A stretch of 64,000 nucleotides of DNA from Acinetobacter haemolyticus (GCF_900406815.1 NZ_OVCN01000008.1:1-64000); one strand, 5' to 3'; shown: positions 27,568 through 38,295, counted from the stretch's first letter. Made by a program: numbers and translations. The notes: generated by a model not told the origin, from the letters alone.

Positions 27568-28404
27568 CTAACCAATACGACGTTTTAAACCTGTCATTTG
27601 TAAAACACGTGTCGATATTTCTTCGATCGACATCTCTGTAACGTTTAAGTATTTAATTCCCTCAGAAATATAAATTCCTTCGATCGCACGTAATTCCATT
27701 TGGCACTGACTAAAACTTGCATAGCGACTATTTGCTTTCCGCTCATTCCGAATAGCCACGAGACGTTCAGCATCAATCATCAATCCAAAGAGTTTATTCT
27801 TATGTTCTCGTAGAATTTTTGGCAAACGGTTGTCATCCAAATCTTCCTCTGTTAAAGGATAGTTTGCCACTCGAATCCCGAATTGTAATGACAAGTAAAT
27901 TGATGTAGGGGTTTTTCCTGAACGTGATACACCAATTAAGATAATATCAGCTTTGTCATAATGACGTGTACGCGCCCCGTCATCATTATCTAATGCAAAA
28001 TGTACTGCATCGATACGTGCTTTATAATACTCCGAATCCGTTACAGCATGCGTTTGTCCGACCAATGTTGTTGGCGGTGTGCCTAACTCCTGTTCAAGTT
28101 TACTAATCAACCCCTCAAAAACATCCAAATTTACGGCCTTGGCAGTATTAATAATTTCACGAACATGGGGATCAACCAAAGTATCAAAAACCAAGGGTAA
28201 GGAACCATCACGACTTTGACAGGCATTGATCTCTACAGCAACATTCATTGCAGCCTCTTCAGTCGTAATATACGGCATGATATGGATATCAAAATCGACA
28301 TTTGGAAATTGTGCAAGTAGTGAATGTCCAAGGGTTTCTGCAGTGATTGCTGTACCATCCGAAATAAAAAATACGCTCCGTTTAATTTGTTTACTTTCGG
28401 GCAT
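27568..28404 (-). CDS. ppsR: PEP synthase regulatory kinase/pyrophosphorylase
   Basis: A 278-residue bifunctional enzyme (DUF299 family) that inactivates PEP synthase by ADP-dependent phosphorylation of a Thr next to the catalytic His, and reactivates it by phosphate-dependent dephosphorylation. The P-loop is IGVSRSGKTPTSIYL (about residues 150-164). The ATG at 28404 has AAGGAG eight bases upstream; a TTG just before it is less likely. It is divergent from its target ppsA, the usual arrangement in gammaproteobacteria. Confidence 0.95.
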   Translation of the reverse strand: MPESKQIKRSVFFISDGTAITAETLGHSLLAQFPNVDFDIHIMPYITTEEAAMNVAVEINACQSRDGSLPLVFDTLVDPHVREIINTAKAVNLDVFEGLISKLEQELGTPPTTLVGQTHAVTDSEYYKARIDAVHFALDNDDGARTRHYDKADIILIGVSRSGKTPTSIYLSLQFGIRVANYPLTEEDLDDNRLPKILREHKNKLFGLMIDAERLVAIRNERKANSRYASFSQCQMELRAIEGIYISEGIKYLNVTEMSIEEISTRVLQMTGLKRRIG

Positions 28405-28474
28405 CAAAATTCTCCTTAAACATTTGTCTTAGTGCTCTATAATCTTTATAGTAAACTCATCTAACATGACTGTC

Positions 28475-28511
28475 GCTTAGTAAAACGCTAAATCTAAGCA
28501 CATTCGTATAA
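28475..28511 (+). promoter_or_regulatory. ppsA promoter region with inverted repeat
   Basis: TATAAT at 28506-28511 is a perfect -10 about 50 bases before ppsA. GCTTAG (28475-28480) and CTAAGC (28494-28499) form an inverted repeat over the expected -35 area, a possible regulator site. Confidence 0.45.
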
Positions 28512-28562
28512 TTTCATACCAATGATAGTCATTCATACTGCAAAAAAAGTGGAGTAAATACT

Positions 28563-30941
28563 TTGGAAGCGCGCGTAATCGGTCTGGAAAAATTAGGAAA
28601 ACACGATGTCGAACTCGTAGGTGGGAAAAACTCATCTTTGGGTGAAATGATCAGCCATTTATCCAATGCTGGTGTATCGGTACCTGGTGGTTTTGCTACA
28701 ACTGCAGCTGCCTATCGTGAGTTCTTGGATCAAAGCGGCTTAAATGCTCGAATTCAGGCTGAACTTGCACAACTTAATGTTGATGATGTTATCGCGCTTG
28801 CTGAAACAGGTGCAAAAATCCGCAAATGGATTGTTGATACGCCACTTACAGAAACTTTAGAACAAGAAATTCGTGAAGCATTTACAGCACTTTCAAACGG
28901 TAATCCAGACATCGCTGTTGCTGTGCGCTCTTCTGCAACTGCAGAAGATTTACCAGACGCCTCTTTCGCAGGTCAACAAGAAACTTTCTTAAATATTCGC
29001 GGTATCGATAATATCCTGATTGCAATTAAAGAAGTTTTTGCTTCTTTATATAATGACCGTGCAATCGCTTACCGTGTACACCAAGGTTTTGAACACAGTG
29101 TCGTTGCGCTTTCTGCTGGCGTTCAACGTATGGTTCGCTCTGAAACGGGTGCTGCTGGTGTCATGTTTACGCTCGACACAGAGTCTGGCTTCCGTGATGT
29201 GGTATTTATTACAGCATCATACGGTTTGGGTGAAATGGTCGTACAAGGCGCAGTAAACCCTGACGAATTCTACTTATCAAAACCACTTTTAAATGCTGGA
29301 AAACATTCTGTTTTACGTCGTAATCTTGGTTCAAAACACCAAAAAATGATTTACGGTGAAGAAGGTTCGGCGGGTAAATCGGTTGTTGTTGTAGATGTTG
29401 AAAAGCCTGAGCGCCAACAATTTGCATTAAATGATCATGAGTTACATGAGCTTGCAAAACAAGCCCTCATCATCGAACAACATTACGGTGCTCCAATGGA
29501 CATCGAATGGGCAAAAGATGGCGATGATGGTCAAATCTATATCGTTCAAGCGCGTCCTGAAACAGTAAAAAGCCGTCAAAATGTCGGCACAATGGAACGC
29601 TACCTATTAAAACAACGTGGTACTGTGGTTTGTGAAGGTCGTTCAATTGGACAGCGTATTGGTTCGGGTAAAGTACGTGTTGTAACCTCAATCAAAGAAA
29701 TGGATAAGGTTCAAGACGGTGATGTACTTGTATCGGACATGACTGACCCAGATTGGGAACCTGTGATGAAACGTGCAGCAGCCATTGTTACTAACCGTGG
29801 TGGTCGTACTTGTCACGCAGCAATTATTGCCCGTGAACTTGGTGTTCCTGCAATTGTCGGTTGTGGTAATGCAACCGAAGTGCTGACTGATGGGCAGGAA
29901 GTAACTGTATCTTGTGCAGAAGGTGATACAGGTTTCATTTATGAAGGTGCGTTAGACTTTGAAGTACAACGCAATTCAATTCATTCGATGCCACAATTAC
30001 CGTTCAAAATCATGATGAACGTAGGTAACCCTGACCGCGCATTTGACTTTGCTCAGATTCCAAACGAAGGGATTGGACTGGCACGTCTTGAATTCATTAT
30101 TAACCGTATGATCGGCGTCCATCCAAAAGCATTGTTAAATATCGAAAGCCTTCCTCGTGAAACACGCGCAGCTGTGATGACACGTACTGCTGGTTATTCA
30201 TCTCCTATCGAGTTCTATGTAGAAAAATTGGTAGAAGGTATTTCAACACTTGCAGCAGCATTTGCTGAGAAACCAGTCATCGTCCGTATGTCTGACTTCA
30301 AATCGAATGAATATGCCAATCTGATCGGCGGTAAATTATACGAACCAGAAGAAGAAAACCCAATGTTGGGTTTCCGCGGTGCTAGCCGTTATGTTTCTGA
30401 CAACTTCCGCGATTGTTTTGAACTTGAATGCCGTGCGTTGAAAAAAGTTCGTGATGAAATGGGCTTAACCAATGTTCAAATCATGATTCCTTTCGTTCGT
30501 ACTGTTTCTGAAGCTAAGCGTGTTATCGAATTGCTCGCTCAAAATGGTCTCAAACGTGGTGAGAACGGTCTAAAAGTTATCATGATGTGTGAGTTACCGA
30601 CCAATGCTTTATTGGCAGAACAATTCCTTGAGCATTTCGATGGTTTCTCAATCGGTTCAAATGATTTAACACAACTCACGCTTGGCCTAGATCGTGACTC
30701 AGGAATCGTTTCTCACTTATTTGACGAACGTGATCCTGCGGTTAAAGCTTTATTATCGATGGCAATCCATGCTTGTCGTAAAGCTGGAAAATACGTAGGT
30801 ATTTGTGGTCAAGGTCCTTCTGACCATCCAGATCTTGCAAAATGGCTGATGGAACAAGGTATCGAGTCTGTGTCACTTAACCCTGACTCAGTTTTAGATA
30901 CTTGGTTCTTCTTAGCTGAAGAAAAAATCAAGCAGGCTTAA
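28563..30941 (+). CDS. ppsA: Phosphoenolpyruvate synthase
   Basis: A 792-residue gluconeogenic enzyme: pyruvate + ATP gives PEP, AMP and phosphate. The N-terminal ATP-grasp domain starts [12 protein letters not shown]; the swivelling phospho-His domain has [20 protein letters not shown] with the catalytic His near residue 420 and the PpsR target Thr just before it; the C-terminal PEP-binding barrel includes [17 protein letters not shown]. It starts with TTG at 28563, with GGAG (28551-28554) at the right distance and no better ATG. It lets Acinetobacter grow on organic acids. Confidence 0.97.
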   Translation: MEARVIGLEKLGKHDVELVGGKNSSLGEMISHLSNAGVSVPGGFATTAAAYREFLDQSGLNARIQAELAQLNVDDVIALAETGAKIRKWIVDTPLTETLEQEIREAFTALSNGNPDIAVAVRSSATAEDLPDASFAGQQETFLNIRGIDNILIAIKEVFASLYNDRAIAYRVHQGFEHSVVALSAGVQRMVRSETGAAGVMFTLDTESGFRDVVFITASYGLGEMVVQGAVNPDEFYLSKPLLNAGKHSVLRRNLGSKHQKMIYGEEGSAGKSVVVVDVEKPERQQFALNDHELHELAKQALIIEQHYGAPMDIEWAKDGDDGQIYIVQARPETVKSRQNVGTMERYLLKQRGTVVCEGRSIGQRIGSGKVRVVTSIKEMDKVQDGDVLVSDMTDPDWEPVMKRAAAIVTNRGGRTCHAAIIARELGVPAIVGCGNATEVLTDGQEVTVSCAEGDTGFIYEGALDFEVQRNSIHSMPQLPFKIMMNVGNPDRAFDFAQIPNEGIGLARLEFIINRMIGVHPKALLNIESLPRETRAAVMTRTAGYSSPIEFYVEKLVEGISTLAAAFAEKPVIVRMSDFKSNEYANLIGGKLYEPEEENPMLGFRGASRYVSDNFRDCFELECRALKKVRDEMGLTNVQIMIPFVRTVSEAKRVIELLAQNGLKRGENGLKVIMMCELPTNALLAEQFLEHFDGFSIGSNDLTQLTLGLDRDSGIVSHLFDERDPAVKALLSMAIHACRKAGKYVGICGQGPSDHPDLAKWLMEQGIESVSLNPDSVLDTWFFLAEEKIKQA

Positions 30942-30950
30942 CTACTATTT

Positions 30951-30979
30951 TAAAAGACCCCCTAGGTGGGGTCTTTTTT
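30951..30979 (+). terminator. Terminator of ppsA
   Basis: GACCCC (30955-30960) pairs with GGGGTC (30968-30973), extended by AAAA/TTTT, with a six-T tail. Confidence 0.9.
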
Positions 30980-31007
30980 CATCATTTGTGATAGAGATTT
31001 AGAACAT

Positions 31008-31787
31008 ATGCAAATTTACTTGGCACGTAATAATCAACAAGCTGGTCCATACACGCTAGATCAAGTCAATCAAATGCTTGCAAGCCAACAAGTTCTACTT
31101 ACTGATCTTGCTTGGCATGAAGGTTTGAGTGAATGGAAAACGCTCGGTGAGTTAACCCAAGGAAAACTTGTGTATGAACCAATCGGTCATACATCAACCC
31201 CCTTTCCGTCACCACAACCTACTGAAACCGTATCTAGCACGCAACAGTACCAAGCAAAACCGTCATCGCAAAAAACCGAAACAGTCGAACTTGCATCAAT
31301 AGGTTCTCGTGCATTTGCCAAAGCAATCGATTTTTTGTTGTGGCTTCCGATTGCAATGATCCCATCGTTTTATTTTACTGAAGACCAACATGGACAGCTT
31401 GCAGATATTCAAAAGCAAATGCAGGCTGCTGAATTTGCTTCTGCCAAAGCTGCTGAATTGCAACAACAATTGTTTCAACTTATACCACCTGAAGCATGGC
31501 AAAGTATGATGATTTATATTGTGGTCATGCTCATGATTCAAGCTTATTTCATTGCTAAATCAGGACAAAGTATCGGTAAAAAACTAGCCCGTATCAAAAT
31601 TGTGGATGTAGAAAATAACAATCAAGTGAGTCTTATTCGCGCTTTTTGGCTACGTAGCGTTGTATTCATTATCCTAAATTTGTTACTCGTGCCGATTATT
31701 ACCATCATCGATTATGCTTTTGCAATCAGTTCAAACCGTCAAACTTTGCACGATAAGTTCGCGAAAACCAAAGTAATTAAGCAGTAA
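31008..31787 (+). CDS. GYF and RDD domain membrane protein
   Basis: A 259-residue protein. Residues 1-55 form a bacterial GYF_2 domain (MQIYLARNNQQAGPYTLDQV and SEWKTLGEL), then a Pro/Ser/Thr/Gln linker, then an RDD domain from about 95, starting ASIGSRAFAKAIDFLLWLP with the Arg and two Asp-like positions, with three hydrophobic spans. The cytoplasmic GYF module probably binds proline-rich peptides. ATG at 31008 has only a weak ribosome site. Function unknown; it stands alone between two terminators. Confidence 0.85.
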   Translation: MQIYLARNNQQAGPYTLDQVNQMLASQQVLLTDLAWHEGLSEWKTLGELTQGKLVYEPIGHTSTPFPSPQPTETVSSTQQYQAKPSSQKTETVELASIGSRAFAKAIDFLLWLPIAMIPSFYFTEDQHGQLADIQKQMQAAEFASAKAAELQQQLFQLIPPEAWQSMMIYIVVMLMIQAYFIAKSGQSIGKKLARIKIVDVENNNQVSLIRAFWLRSVVFIILNLLLVPIITIIDYAFAISSNRQTLHDKFAKTKVIKQ

Positions 31788-31799
31788 TTACAAATCCAT

Positions 31800-31834
31800 A
31801 AAGAAAAGAGGATTTATTCCTCTTTTCTTTATAT
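31800..31834 (+). terminator. Terminator of the GYF-RDD gene
   Basis: AAAGAAAAGAGGA (31800-31812) pairs perfectly with 31818-31830 around TTTAT, followed by TATATT. Confidence 0.8.
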
Positions 31835-31968
31835 TAAGCTGATATTTATAGAAAAAGCCTATAGCTAAATAACAATCCTTACAAAATAAATCGGGTTTTA
31901 AAACAAGCATTTCAGACCACTTTATCAGTAGCTTAGTTTTTCAATATGAGGCATAATGCCCAACAACG

Positions 31969-32038
31969 TAGCGGTGTCGAATGATTGCTAAGCATTTCAC
32001 AAAAAATTCTTATCATTCATGCGACACTTTAATCGCTA
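31969..32038. promoter_or_regulatory. Long imperfect inverted repeat upstream of cyoA
   Basis: TAGCG (31969-31973), GTGTCG (31974-31979) and AATGAT (31980-31985) pair with ATCATT (32012-32017), CGACAC (32022-32027) and CGCTA (32034-32038). This makes a 17-bp stem with two bulges on the 3' side. It ends 46 bases before cyoA, so it is either a 5' leader structure or a DNA site near the oxidase promoter. Confidence 0.5.
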
Positions 32039-32084
32039 TCCCATAATTTAATTAGGGAATGGGACTCTTCACCGAGGTTGTAAA

Positions 32085-33155
32085 ATGAGACAAACGATTT
32101 TAGCTGTATTGTCTTTATCAACGCTTGCTGTGCTCTTAACTGGGTGCGGTGGTGATATAGTACTTCTAAACAATAAAGGTCCGGTTGGTCAAGGTCAAAG
32201 TGACCTCATGATGACTGCGATCTATTTAATGCTATTGGTGGTAATTCCATCAATCGTTATGGCATTGTGGTTTGGTTGGAAATATCGCGCGTCGAATAAA
32301 GATGCAGACTATAAACCTACATGGGCACACTCTACGGCAATTGAAATTGTTGTTTGGGGTATTCCTGTCATTATTATTGGTATTTTAGCTTGGTTAACTT
32401 GGTGGGGTTCCCACAAGTACGACCCTTACCGTCCGTTAGAGTCTGATAAAGCTCCATTAACAATTCAGGTTATTGCTGAACAGTTTAAATGGATCTTTAT
32501 CTATCCTGAGCAAAACATTGCAACGGTAAACGAAGTACGCTTCCCAGAACAAACGCCTGTAAGCTTTAAGATTACATCTAACTTCACAATGAATTCATTC
32601 TTCATTCCACAGTTAGGCGGTCAAATCTATGCCATGGCAGGTATGCAAACTCACCTCCATTTATTGGCAGATGAACCTGGTGTATTCCGTGGTATCTCAG
32701 CAAACTATTCAGGCTACGGTTTCTCTCAAATGCGCTTTAAAGCACATAGTGTAACTGATGCTGAATTTGCACAATGGGTAGAAGCTGTTAAATCTGGTCA
32801 AGGCAATACTGTTGTAGTAGACGAAAATGGCACTACCGCTATTCAAAAAGGTACGCTTGATCAAGCTGAATTAGCAACGCTTAAAGATGGCAATCGTTCT
32901 AAACATCAGATCGACGCGCTTGTAGCAAGAGCAACGACTCCAGAAGAAAAGAAAGCAGCTGAAGAAATGAAGTCTTATCCAACTTCGCCACATGCTGTAA
33001 CTTATTATTCTTCAGTTGAGCCTAAATTGTTCGAATCTGTTATTAATCATTACATGAGTAACTATCACGGTGCAGACCACTCAGCTTCTGCTGAGCATGC
33101 AACTGAAGCAACTCATACTAATGATGAACATGCCACAGCTTCTGCAGAGGAATAA
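32085..33155 (+). CDS. cyoA: Cytochrome bo3 ubiquinol oxidase subunit II
   Basis: A 356-residue lipoprotein subunit of the terminal oxidase that oxidises ubiquinol and pumps protons. A signal peptide ends in the lipobox LLTGC (about residue 21). Two membrane spans (about 45-70 and 90-110) are followed by a periplasmic cupredoxin-like domain that lacks the CuA ligands, as in quinol oxidases. The C-terminal tail is His/Glu/Ala-rich. First gene of cyoABCDE; the five genes are spaced from a 1-base overlap to 10 bases. Confidence 0.96.
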   Translation: MRQTILAVLSLSTLAVLLTGCGGDIVLLNNKGPVGQGQSDLMMTAIYLMLLVVIPSIVMALWFGWKYRASNKDADYKPTWAHSTAIEIVVWGIPVIIIGILAWLTWWGSHKYDPYRPLESDKAPLTIQVIAEQFKWIFIYPEQNIATVNEVRFPEQTPVSFKITSNFTMNSFFIPQLGGQIYAMAGMQTHLHLLADEPGVFRGISANYSGYGFSQMRFKAHSVTDAEFAQWVEAVKSGQGNTVVVDENGTTAIQKGTLDQAELATLKDGNRSKHQIDALVARATTPEEKKAAEEMKSYPTSPHAVTYYSSVEPKLFESVINHYMSNYHGADHSASAEHATEATHTNDEHATASAEE

Positions 33156-33158
33156 GAC

Positions 33159-35141
33159 ATGTTTGGAAAGTTAGGACTTGATGCAATTCCGCACGATCCG
33201 ATCGTGTTGGTTACTATTGCAATGATGATTCTAGGTGGTATCGCACTTGTTGGTGGTATTACTTATTTCAAAAAATGGGGCTACCTGTGGAACGAATGGT
33301 TCACATCAGTAGACCATAAAAAAATTGGTATCATGTATATCATCGTTTCTGTCGTCATGCTTTTGCGTGGTTTCGCAGATGCGATCATGATGCGTTTGCA
33401 ACAGTTCCTTGCAAAAGGTGGTGGCGAAGGCTATTTACACCCAGAACACTACGACCAGATTTTCACCGCACACGGTGTAATCATGATCTTCTTCGTAGCA
33501 ATGGGTCTAGTCGTTGGTATGATGAATATCTCGGTACCATTACAAATTGGTGCTCGTGACGTTGCATTCCCATTATTGAACTCTCTTAGCTTCTGGTTAT
33601 TTGCTGGTGCTGCGGGTCTCATGATGGTTTCTCTCGCACTAGGTGAGTTCGCTGCAACTGGTTGGATGGCATATCCTCCTTTGTCTGGAATCGAATATTC
33701 TCCAGGTGTTGGTGTAGATTACTATATTTGGGCACTCCAGGTTTCTGGTCTAGGTACGCTTTTAACTGGTGTTAACTTCTTCGTTACCATCATCAAAATG
33801 CGTGCACCTGGCATGAAACTTATGGACATGCCGATCTTCACGTGGACCTCACTTTGTACGGCCGTTTTGATTATTGCATCTTTCCCTGTTTTAACAGGTA
33901 CACTTGCAATGCTAACGCTAGACCGTTACTTCGGTTTCCATTTCTTCACCAATGAGCTTGGCGGTAGTCCAATGCTTTATGTGAACTTGATTTGGACTTG
34001 GGGTCACCCTGAAGTATATATCTTGGTATTACCAGCATTTGGTTTGTACTCAGAAATCGTTGCAACTTTCTCTCGTAAGTCGTTGTTCGGTTATAAGTCA
34101 ATGGTGTACGCAACAATTGCAATTACTGTACTTGCATTCGTTGTATGGCTTCACCACTTCTTCACCATGGGTGCTGGTGCGAACGTAAATGCGTTCTTCG
34201 GTATCATGACCATGGTTATTGCGATTCCGACTGGTGTAAAAATCTTCTCTTGGTTATTCACCATGTATAAAGGTCGCATTACCTTTACGACTCCAATGTT
34301 ATGGACGCTTGGCTTCCTCGTAACATTCGGTATCGGTGGTTTAACTGGTGTACTTATGGCTGTTCCACCTGCGGACTTCCTTGTACATAACTCACTCTTC
34401 TTGATCGCTCACTTCCATAACGTAATTATCGGTGGTGTGGTGTTTGGTATGTTTGCCGGCATCATTTTCTACTGGCCGAAAATGTTTGGTTGGAAGCTCA
34501 ATGAAGCATGGGGTAAAGCTGCGTTCTGGTTCTGGTTCTTTGGTTTCTATTTTGCATTCATGCCGCTTTATATCCTTGGTTTCATGGGTATGACTCGTCG
34601 TTTGAATACATATGATAACCCTGAATGGGATCCGTACTTGGCAATCGCATTATTTGGTGCTGTTCTTGTTGCAATCGGTATTGCATGTTTCTTAATGCAA
34701 ATCATCGTTGGTTTCTTACAACGTAAAGACAACATGGATTACACTGGCGACCCATGGGATGGCCGTACATTTGAATGGGCAACTTCTTCCCCTGCTCCAT
34801 TTTATAACTTTGCTCATCTTCCAGTTGCTAATGGTATCGATCGTTTCTGGACTGACAAAGAAAATGGTGTGGCTTATGCTCGCAATACAAAGTATGAAGA
34901 TATCCACATGCCGACAAATCGTGCTGCTGGTTTCGTCATTGCGATGTTCATTACCATTCTTGGTTTCGCGCTCATCTGGCACATTTGGTGGCTTGTAGCA
35001 GTTTCATTCGTTGCGGCGATCATCAGCTTCATCGCAAGCTCATTCACTAAGAATGTTGATTACTATGTACCAGCTGCTGAAGTTGAACGTATCGAAAATG
35101 AACGCTATGCGTTACTTGAAAAACACTTGAAGAAGGACTAA
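33159..35141 (+). CDS. cyoB: Cytochrome bo3 ubiquinol oxidase subunit I
   Basis: A 660-residue catalytic subunit with about 15 membrane helices. It binds low-spin heme b, heme o3 and CuB. Ligand regions are visible: [15 protein letters not shown] (heme b His), [14 protein letters not shown] (CuB His cross-linked to Tyr), HHFFTMG (two CuB His) and [10 protein letters not shown] (the His ligands of heme o3 and heme b). Length matches E. coli CyoB (663). It begins three bases after the cyoA stop. Confidence 0.98.
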   Translation: MFGKLGLDAIPHDPIVLVTIAMMILGGIALVGGITYFKKWGYLWNEWFTSVDHKKIGIMYIIVSVVMLLRGFADAIMMRLQQFLAKGGGEGYLHPEHYDQIFTAHGVIMIFFVAMGLVVGMMNISVPLQIGARDVAFPLLNSLSFWLFAGAAGLMMVSLALGEFAATGWMAYPPLSGIEYSPGVGVDYYIWALQVSGLGTLLTGVNFFVTIIKMRAPGMKLMDMPIFTWTSLCTAVLIIASFPVLTGTLAMLTLDRYFGFHFFTNELGGSPMLYVNLIWTWGHPEVYILVLPAFGLYSEIVATFSRKSLFGYKSMVYATIAITVLAFVVWLHHFFTMGAGANVNAFFGIMTMVIAIPTGVKIFSWLFTMYKGRITFTTPMLWTLGFLVTFGIGGLTGVLMAVPPADFLVHNSLFLIAHFHNVIIGGVVFGMFAGIIFYWPKMFGWKLNEAWGKAAFWFWFFGFYFAFMPLYILGFMGMTRRLNTYDNPEWDPYLAIALFGAVLVAIGIACFLMQIIVGFLQRKDNMDYTGDPWDGRTFEWATSSPAPFYNFAHLPVANGIDRFWTDKENGVAYARNTKYEDIHMPTNRAAGFVIAMFITILGFALIWHIWWLVAVSFVAAIISFIASSFTKNVDYYVPAAEVERIENERYALLEKHLKKD

Positions 35142-35145
35142 GGAT

Positions 35146-35766
35146 ATGGCTGAAGTACTTCATCACGATAACCATGGACATGACGGTCATCACGAACATG
35201 ATGATACAGACTTAACGGTCTTTGGTTTCTGGACATATTTGATGAGTGACTTGATTCTTTTCGGATCACTCTTCATCGCATTTGCTGTATTAAGCAGTCA
35301 TATTCCACCAGGTACACCTAGTGCATACGACTTATTCCATGATTCTTTGGGATTCGTATTAGCTGAAACCTTTGCACTCCTTATTTCATCTGTGACATTT
35401 GGTTTTGCAGTACTTGCATCATATAAAAAGAATGTTAACCAAGTTCTTTTATGGTTAATTGTTACCTTTATTTTTGGTGCAACGTTCATTGGGATGGAAA
35501 TCTATGAGTTCCATCACCTTGTTCATGAAGGTTATGGACCAACTAAGAGCGCATTCTTATCAGCGTTCTTTACTTTGGTTGGTACGCATGGTATCCACGT
35601 AACTTCTGGTTTAGTGTGGATGGCTGTTTTGATGTATCAAATCAAACAGAACGGTTTGACACTACCGAATACACGTCGTCTTGCTTGCTTAAGCTTGTTC
35701 TGGCACTTCCTTGACATCGTTTGGATCTGTGTATTCAGCGTCGTTTACTTACTGGGAGTTCTCTAA
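35146..35766 (+). CDS. cyoC: Cytochrome bo3 ubiquinol oxidase subunit III
   Basis: A 206-residue membrane subunit with five predicted spans; it stabilises the oxidase core. The N-terminus is His/Asp-rich ([15 protein letters not shown]), a feature that varies between species, followed by [18 protein letters not shown]. The Glu in AETFALL matches the conserved acidic site of subunit III. Its stop shares one base with the cyoD start. Confidence 0.96.
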   Translation: MAEVLHHDNHGHDGHHEHDDTDLTVFGFWTYLMSDLILFGSLFIAFAVLSSHIPPGTPSAYDLFHDSLGFVLAETFALLISSVTFGFAVLASYKKNVNQVLLWLIVTFIFGATFIGMEIYEFHHLVHEGYGPTKSAFLSAFFTLVGTHGIHVTSGLVWMAVLMYQIKQNGLTLPNTRRLACLSLFWHFLDIVWICVFSVVYLLGVL

Positions 35767-36095
35767 TGAGTAGTCATGACCATAATGCTGCAGGTGCATC
35801 GCACGGTAATGTAAAACAATATACAGTAGGTTTTATTCTTTCTGTCATTCTTACCATCATCCCTTTTGGGATGGTGATGGCAGGTGGTTTTAGCCGTGGC
35901 ATTTTAGTTACTGTCATTGCAATTACTGCGGTTGCTCAGGTTCTTGTACAACTTGTGTATTTCTTACACATGAATACATCATCTGATCAACGTTGGAATC
36001 TTATTGCATTTATCTACACGATTTTATGTATTGCTGTACTTTTAGTTGGCTCTGTGTGGATTATGAATTACCTACACTACAACATGATGATCTAA
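35766..36095 (+). CDS. cyoD: Cytochrome bo3 ubiquinol oxidase subunit IV
   Basis: A 109-residue subunit with three membrane spans (about 20-40, 45-67, 78-100) that aids CuB assembly. The motif QVLVQLVYFLHMN is typical of this family. Start ATG 35766 overlaps the cyoC stop in TAATG, so translation is coupled. Confidence 0.95.
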   Translation: MSSHDHNAAGASHGNVKQYTVGFILSVILTIIPFGMVMAGGFSRGILVTVIAITAVAQVLVQLVYFLHMNTSSDQRWNLIAFIYTILCIAVLLVGSVWIMNYLHYNMMI

Positions 36096-36105
36096 ACTGA
36101 TTGTC

Positions 36106-36984
36106 ATGTGGAAAAAGTATTTATTCCTGACTAAGCCAGGAATTCTCTTCGGTAATTTTATTACCACTTTGGGCGGCTTTTTTTTAGCCGCCCAAGGCTC
36201 CATAGACTACCTCTTATTATTACTCACTCTCATCGGAACAACGCTCGTCGTTGCCTCAGGATGTGTGATCAATAATGTAATTGACCAAGACATCGATCAA
36301 AAAATGCAACGCACCATGAATCGTGCGCTTGTCAAGAAAACCATTTCCCCTACTGTCGCAATGTGTTATGCCTTTGTGTTAGGTGTTATGGGTTTCAGCA
36401 TACTTTGGTTCTATATCAATGCTTATGCTTTTTTATTTGCTGTGATTGGTTTTGTGGTTTATGTCGGTTTTTATAGTTTGTGGACTAAACGCACCACAAT
36501 CCATCAAACCGTTATTGGTAGTATTTCTGGAGCGAGTCCACCTGTCATAGGTTATACGGCAGTGAGTCATCAATTTGACATGGCGGCTTTATTGCTCTTT
36601 GTTGCGTATGCTTTATGGCAAATGCCGCATTCATGGGCGATTGCAATCTATCGTTTTGATGATTACAAAAATGCAGGAGTTCCAATTTTACCAGTCGCTC
36701 GTTCAATTTTCAGAACTAAAATAGAATCGCTGATTTATGTGATTTTATTTACACTGGCAATGAACGCATTATTTATTTATGGATATACCACTACTCTGTT
36801 TTTGGTGATCTGTAATGTGCTTTGTGTTTACTGGCTTTATATTGGTATTTTAGGGTTCAAAGCGGAAAATGATCAGCTTTGGGCAAAACGCTTTTTCTTA
36901 TTCTCTGTGATTTTAATTACAGTGATTAGTTTAAGTTTTAGCTTTACCTTCAAAACCCCTGCACCACTCTTTCCGATTTTTTAA
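36106..36984 (+). CDS. cyoE: Protoheme IX farnesyltransferase (heme O synthase)
   Basis: A 292-residue inner-membrane prenyltransferase that converts heme b to heme o for CyoB. The substrate-binding motif NNVIDQDIDQKMQRTMNR (about residues 64-81) has both Asp of the first conserved loop; a second motif lies at YRFDDYKNAGVPILP (about 184-198). About nine membrane spans are visible. Last gene of the operon. Confidence 0.96.
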   Translation: MWKKYLFLTKPGILFGNFITTLGGFFLAAQGSIDYLLLLLTLIGTTLVVASGCVINNVIDQDIDQKMQRTMNRALVKKTISPTVAMCYAFVLGVMGFSILWFYINAYAFLFAVIGFVVYVGFYSLWTKRTTIHQTVIGSISGASPPVIGYTAVSHQFDMAALLLFVAYALWQMPHSWAIAIYRFDDYKNAGVPILPVARSIFRTKIESLIYVILFTLAMNALFIYGYTTTLFLVICNVLCVYWLYIGILGFKAENDQLWAKRFFLFSVILITVISLSFSFTFKTPAPLFPIF

Positions 36985-37014
36985 AAAAGATAGAGAGTCT
37001 CTCTATCTTTTTTC
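36983..37014 (+). terminator. Terminator of cyoABCDE
   Basis: AAAAAAGATAGAGA (36983-36996) pairs with TCTCTATCTTTTTT (37000-37013) around GTC. It overlaps the cyoE stop. Confidence 0.88.
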
Positions 37015-37050
37015 TCTATTGCAAACATTTGCATTTCTTCGAAGTTTTCC

Positions 37051-37079
37051 TTGTTATTTGCTTGAAAACCACCTAAAAT
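37051..37079 (+). promoter_or_regulatory. Sigma-70 promoter of rpsF-rpsR-rplI
   Basis: TTGTTA (37051-37056) and TAAAAT (37074-37079) are exactly 17 bases apart. This predicts a leader of about 85-90 bases. Confidence 0.7.
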
Positions 37080-37085
37080 TCACGC

Positions 37086-37173
37086 TTCGCAATTTGCGAC
37101 ATAACTTTTTAAGTTATGACTCCTTGCTTCTAATTTATAAATTAGGGGCTGTTTAAACCGTAAGGAGCTGACA
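37086..37173 (+). promoter_or_regulatory. Structured 5' leader of rpsF, possible S6:S18 site
   Basis: The leader holds hairpin CATAACTT-TTT-AAGTTATG (37100-37118) and a second AT-rich stem around 37129-37144, then a CCG just before the AAGGAG ribosome site. Autogenous leaders that bind the S6:S18 dimer are known in front of rpsF in many bacteria; the match here is inferred from position and the CCG, not proven. Confidence 0.4.
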
Positions 37174-37557
37174 ATGCGTCACTACGAAATCGTACTTTTG
37201 GTACATCCAGACCAAAGCGATCAAGTTGTAGGTATGGTTGAACGCTATATCTCTCAGATCAAAGAAGCTGAAGGTCAAATTCACCGTTTAGAAGATTGGG
37301 GCCGCCGCCAATTGGCTTACCCGATTAACAAAATTCACAAAGCACACTACATTCTTATGAATGTTGAATGTGGTCAAACGACTCTTGATGAATTAGAAGA
37401 ATTATTCCGTTATAACGACGCAATCATTCGTAACATCATTATCCGTCGTGAACACGCAATTACTGAAGAATCTTTACTTGCTAAGAGTGCTGAAGAAAAA
37501 CGTGCGCGTAAAGCTCAACGTGAAGAAGCACAACAAGCAGTACAAGAAGCTGAATAA
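37174..37557 (+). CDS. rpsF: 30S ribosomal protein S6
   Basis: A 127-residue primary component of the 30S platform that binds S18. It starts [18 protein letters not shown] and contains [20 protein letters not shown], the S6 signature. The charged C-terminal tail ([15 protein letters not shown]) varies between species. Ribosome site AAGGAG at the right distance. Confidence 0.98.
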   Translation: MRHYEIVLLVHPDQSDQVVGMVERYISQIKEAEGQIHRLEDWGRRQLAYPINKIHKAHYILMNVECGQTTLDELEELFRYNDAIIRNIIIRREHAITEESLLAKSAEEKRARKAQREEAQQAVQEAE

Positions 37558-37568
37558 GGAGAACATCA

Positions 37569-37796
37569 ATGGCACGTTTTTACCGTCGTCGCAAGTTCTG
37601 CCGCTTTACAGCTGAGAATGTTGCGTACATCGACTACAAAGATATTGACACTTTAAAACAGTACATCACTGAAAACGGCAAAATTGTTCCTAGCCGTATC
37701 ACTGGTACTAAAGCTCGTTATCAACGTCAATTAGCATTAGCTATTAAACAAGCTCGCTATTTGTCTTTGATTCCTTACACTGACAATCATAAGTGA
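37569..37796 (+). CDS. rpsR: 30S ribosomal protein S18
   Basis: A 75-residue 30S protein that pairs with S6. It begins [18 protein letters not shown] and contains [18 protein letters not shown], the conserved RNA-binding core. Same length as E. coli S18. It lies 11 bases after rpsF. Confidence 0.98.
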
Positions 37797-37805
37797 GGTT
37801 GAGCC

Positions 37806-38252
37806 GTGGATATTATCTTATTACAACGCATTAAGAACCTTGGTAAATTAGGCGACAAAGTATCAGTTAAAGCTGGTTACGGTCGTAACTTCTTGATCCC
37901 TCAAGGTAAAGCTGTAGCTGCAACTGAAGCAAACACTGCTGCTTTTGAAGCTCGTCGTGCTGAACTTGAAAAACAAGAAGCTGATATTTTAGCTGCTGCA
38001 AATGCACGTGCTGAACAATTGAACGAAGTAAATATCGTAATCACAGCTAAAGCTGGTGATGAAGGTAAACTGTTCGGTTCTATCGGTACTCGTGATATTG
38101 CTGACGCTTTAACGAACGCTGGTCTTGTTGTTGACCGTGCAGAAGTTCGTTTACCAAACGGTGCGCTTCGTCACACTGGTGAATTCAACATCGCAATCCA
38201 ATTGCATCATGATGTTGTTGCTGAAGTTCTCGTTACTATCGTATCTGAGTAA
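37806..38252 (+). CDS. rplI: 50S ribosomal protein L9
   Basis: A 148-residue 50S protein with an N-terminal rRNA-binding domain ([33 protein letters not shown], the L9 signature), a long helix (about 45-75) and a C-terminal domain. GTG start at 37806 follows GAGGTTGA. Last gene of the operon. Confidence 0.97.
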   Translation: MDIILLQRIKNLGKLGDKVSVKAGYGRNFLIPQGKAVAATEANTAAFEARRAELEKQEADILAAANARAEQLNEVNIVITAKAGDEGKLFGSIGTRDIADALTNAGLVVDRAEVRLPNGALRHTGEFNIAIQLHHDVVAEVLVTIVSE

Positions 38253-38261
38253 TTTCTGCAT

Positions 38262-38295
38262 AAAAAAAGAGCATGTTTTACATGCTCTTTTTTTA
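38262..38295 (+). terminator. Terminator of rpsF-rpsR-rplI
   Basis: GAGCATG (38269-38275) pairs with CATGCTC (38281-38287), flanked by A7 and T7. Confidence 0.92.
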
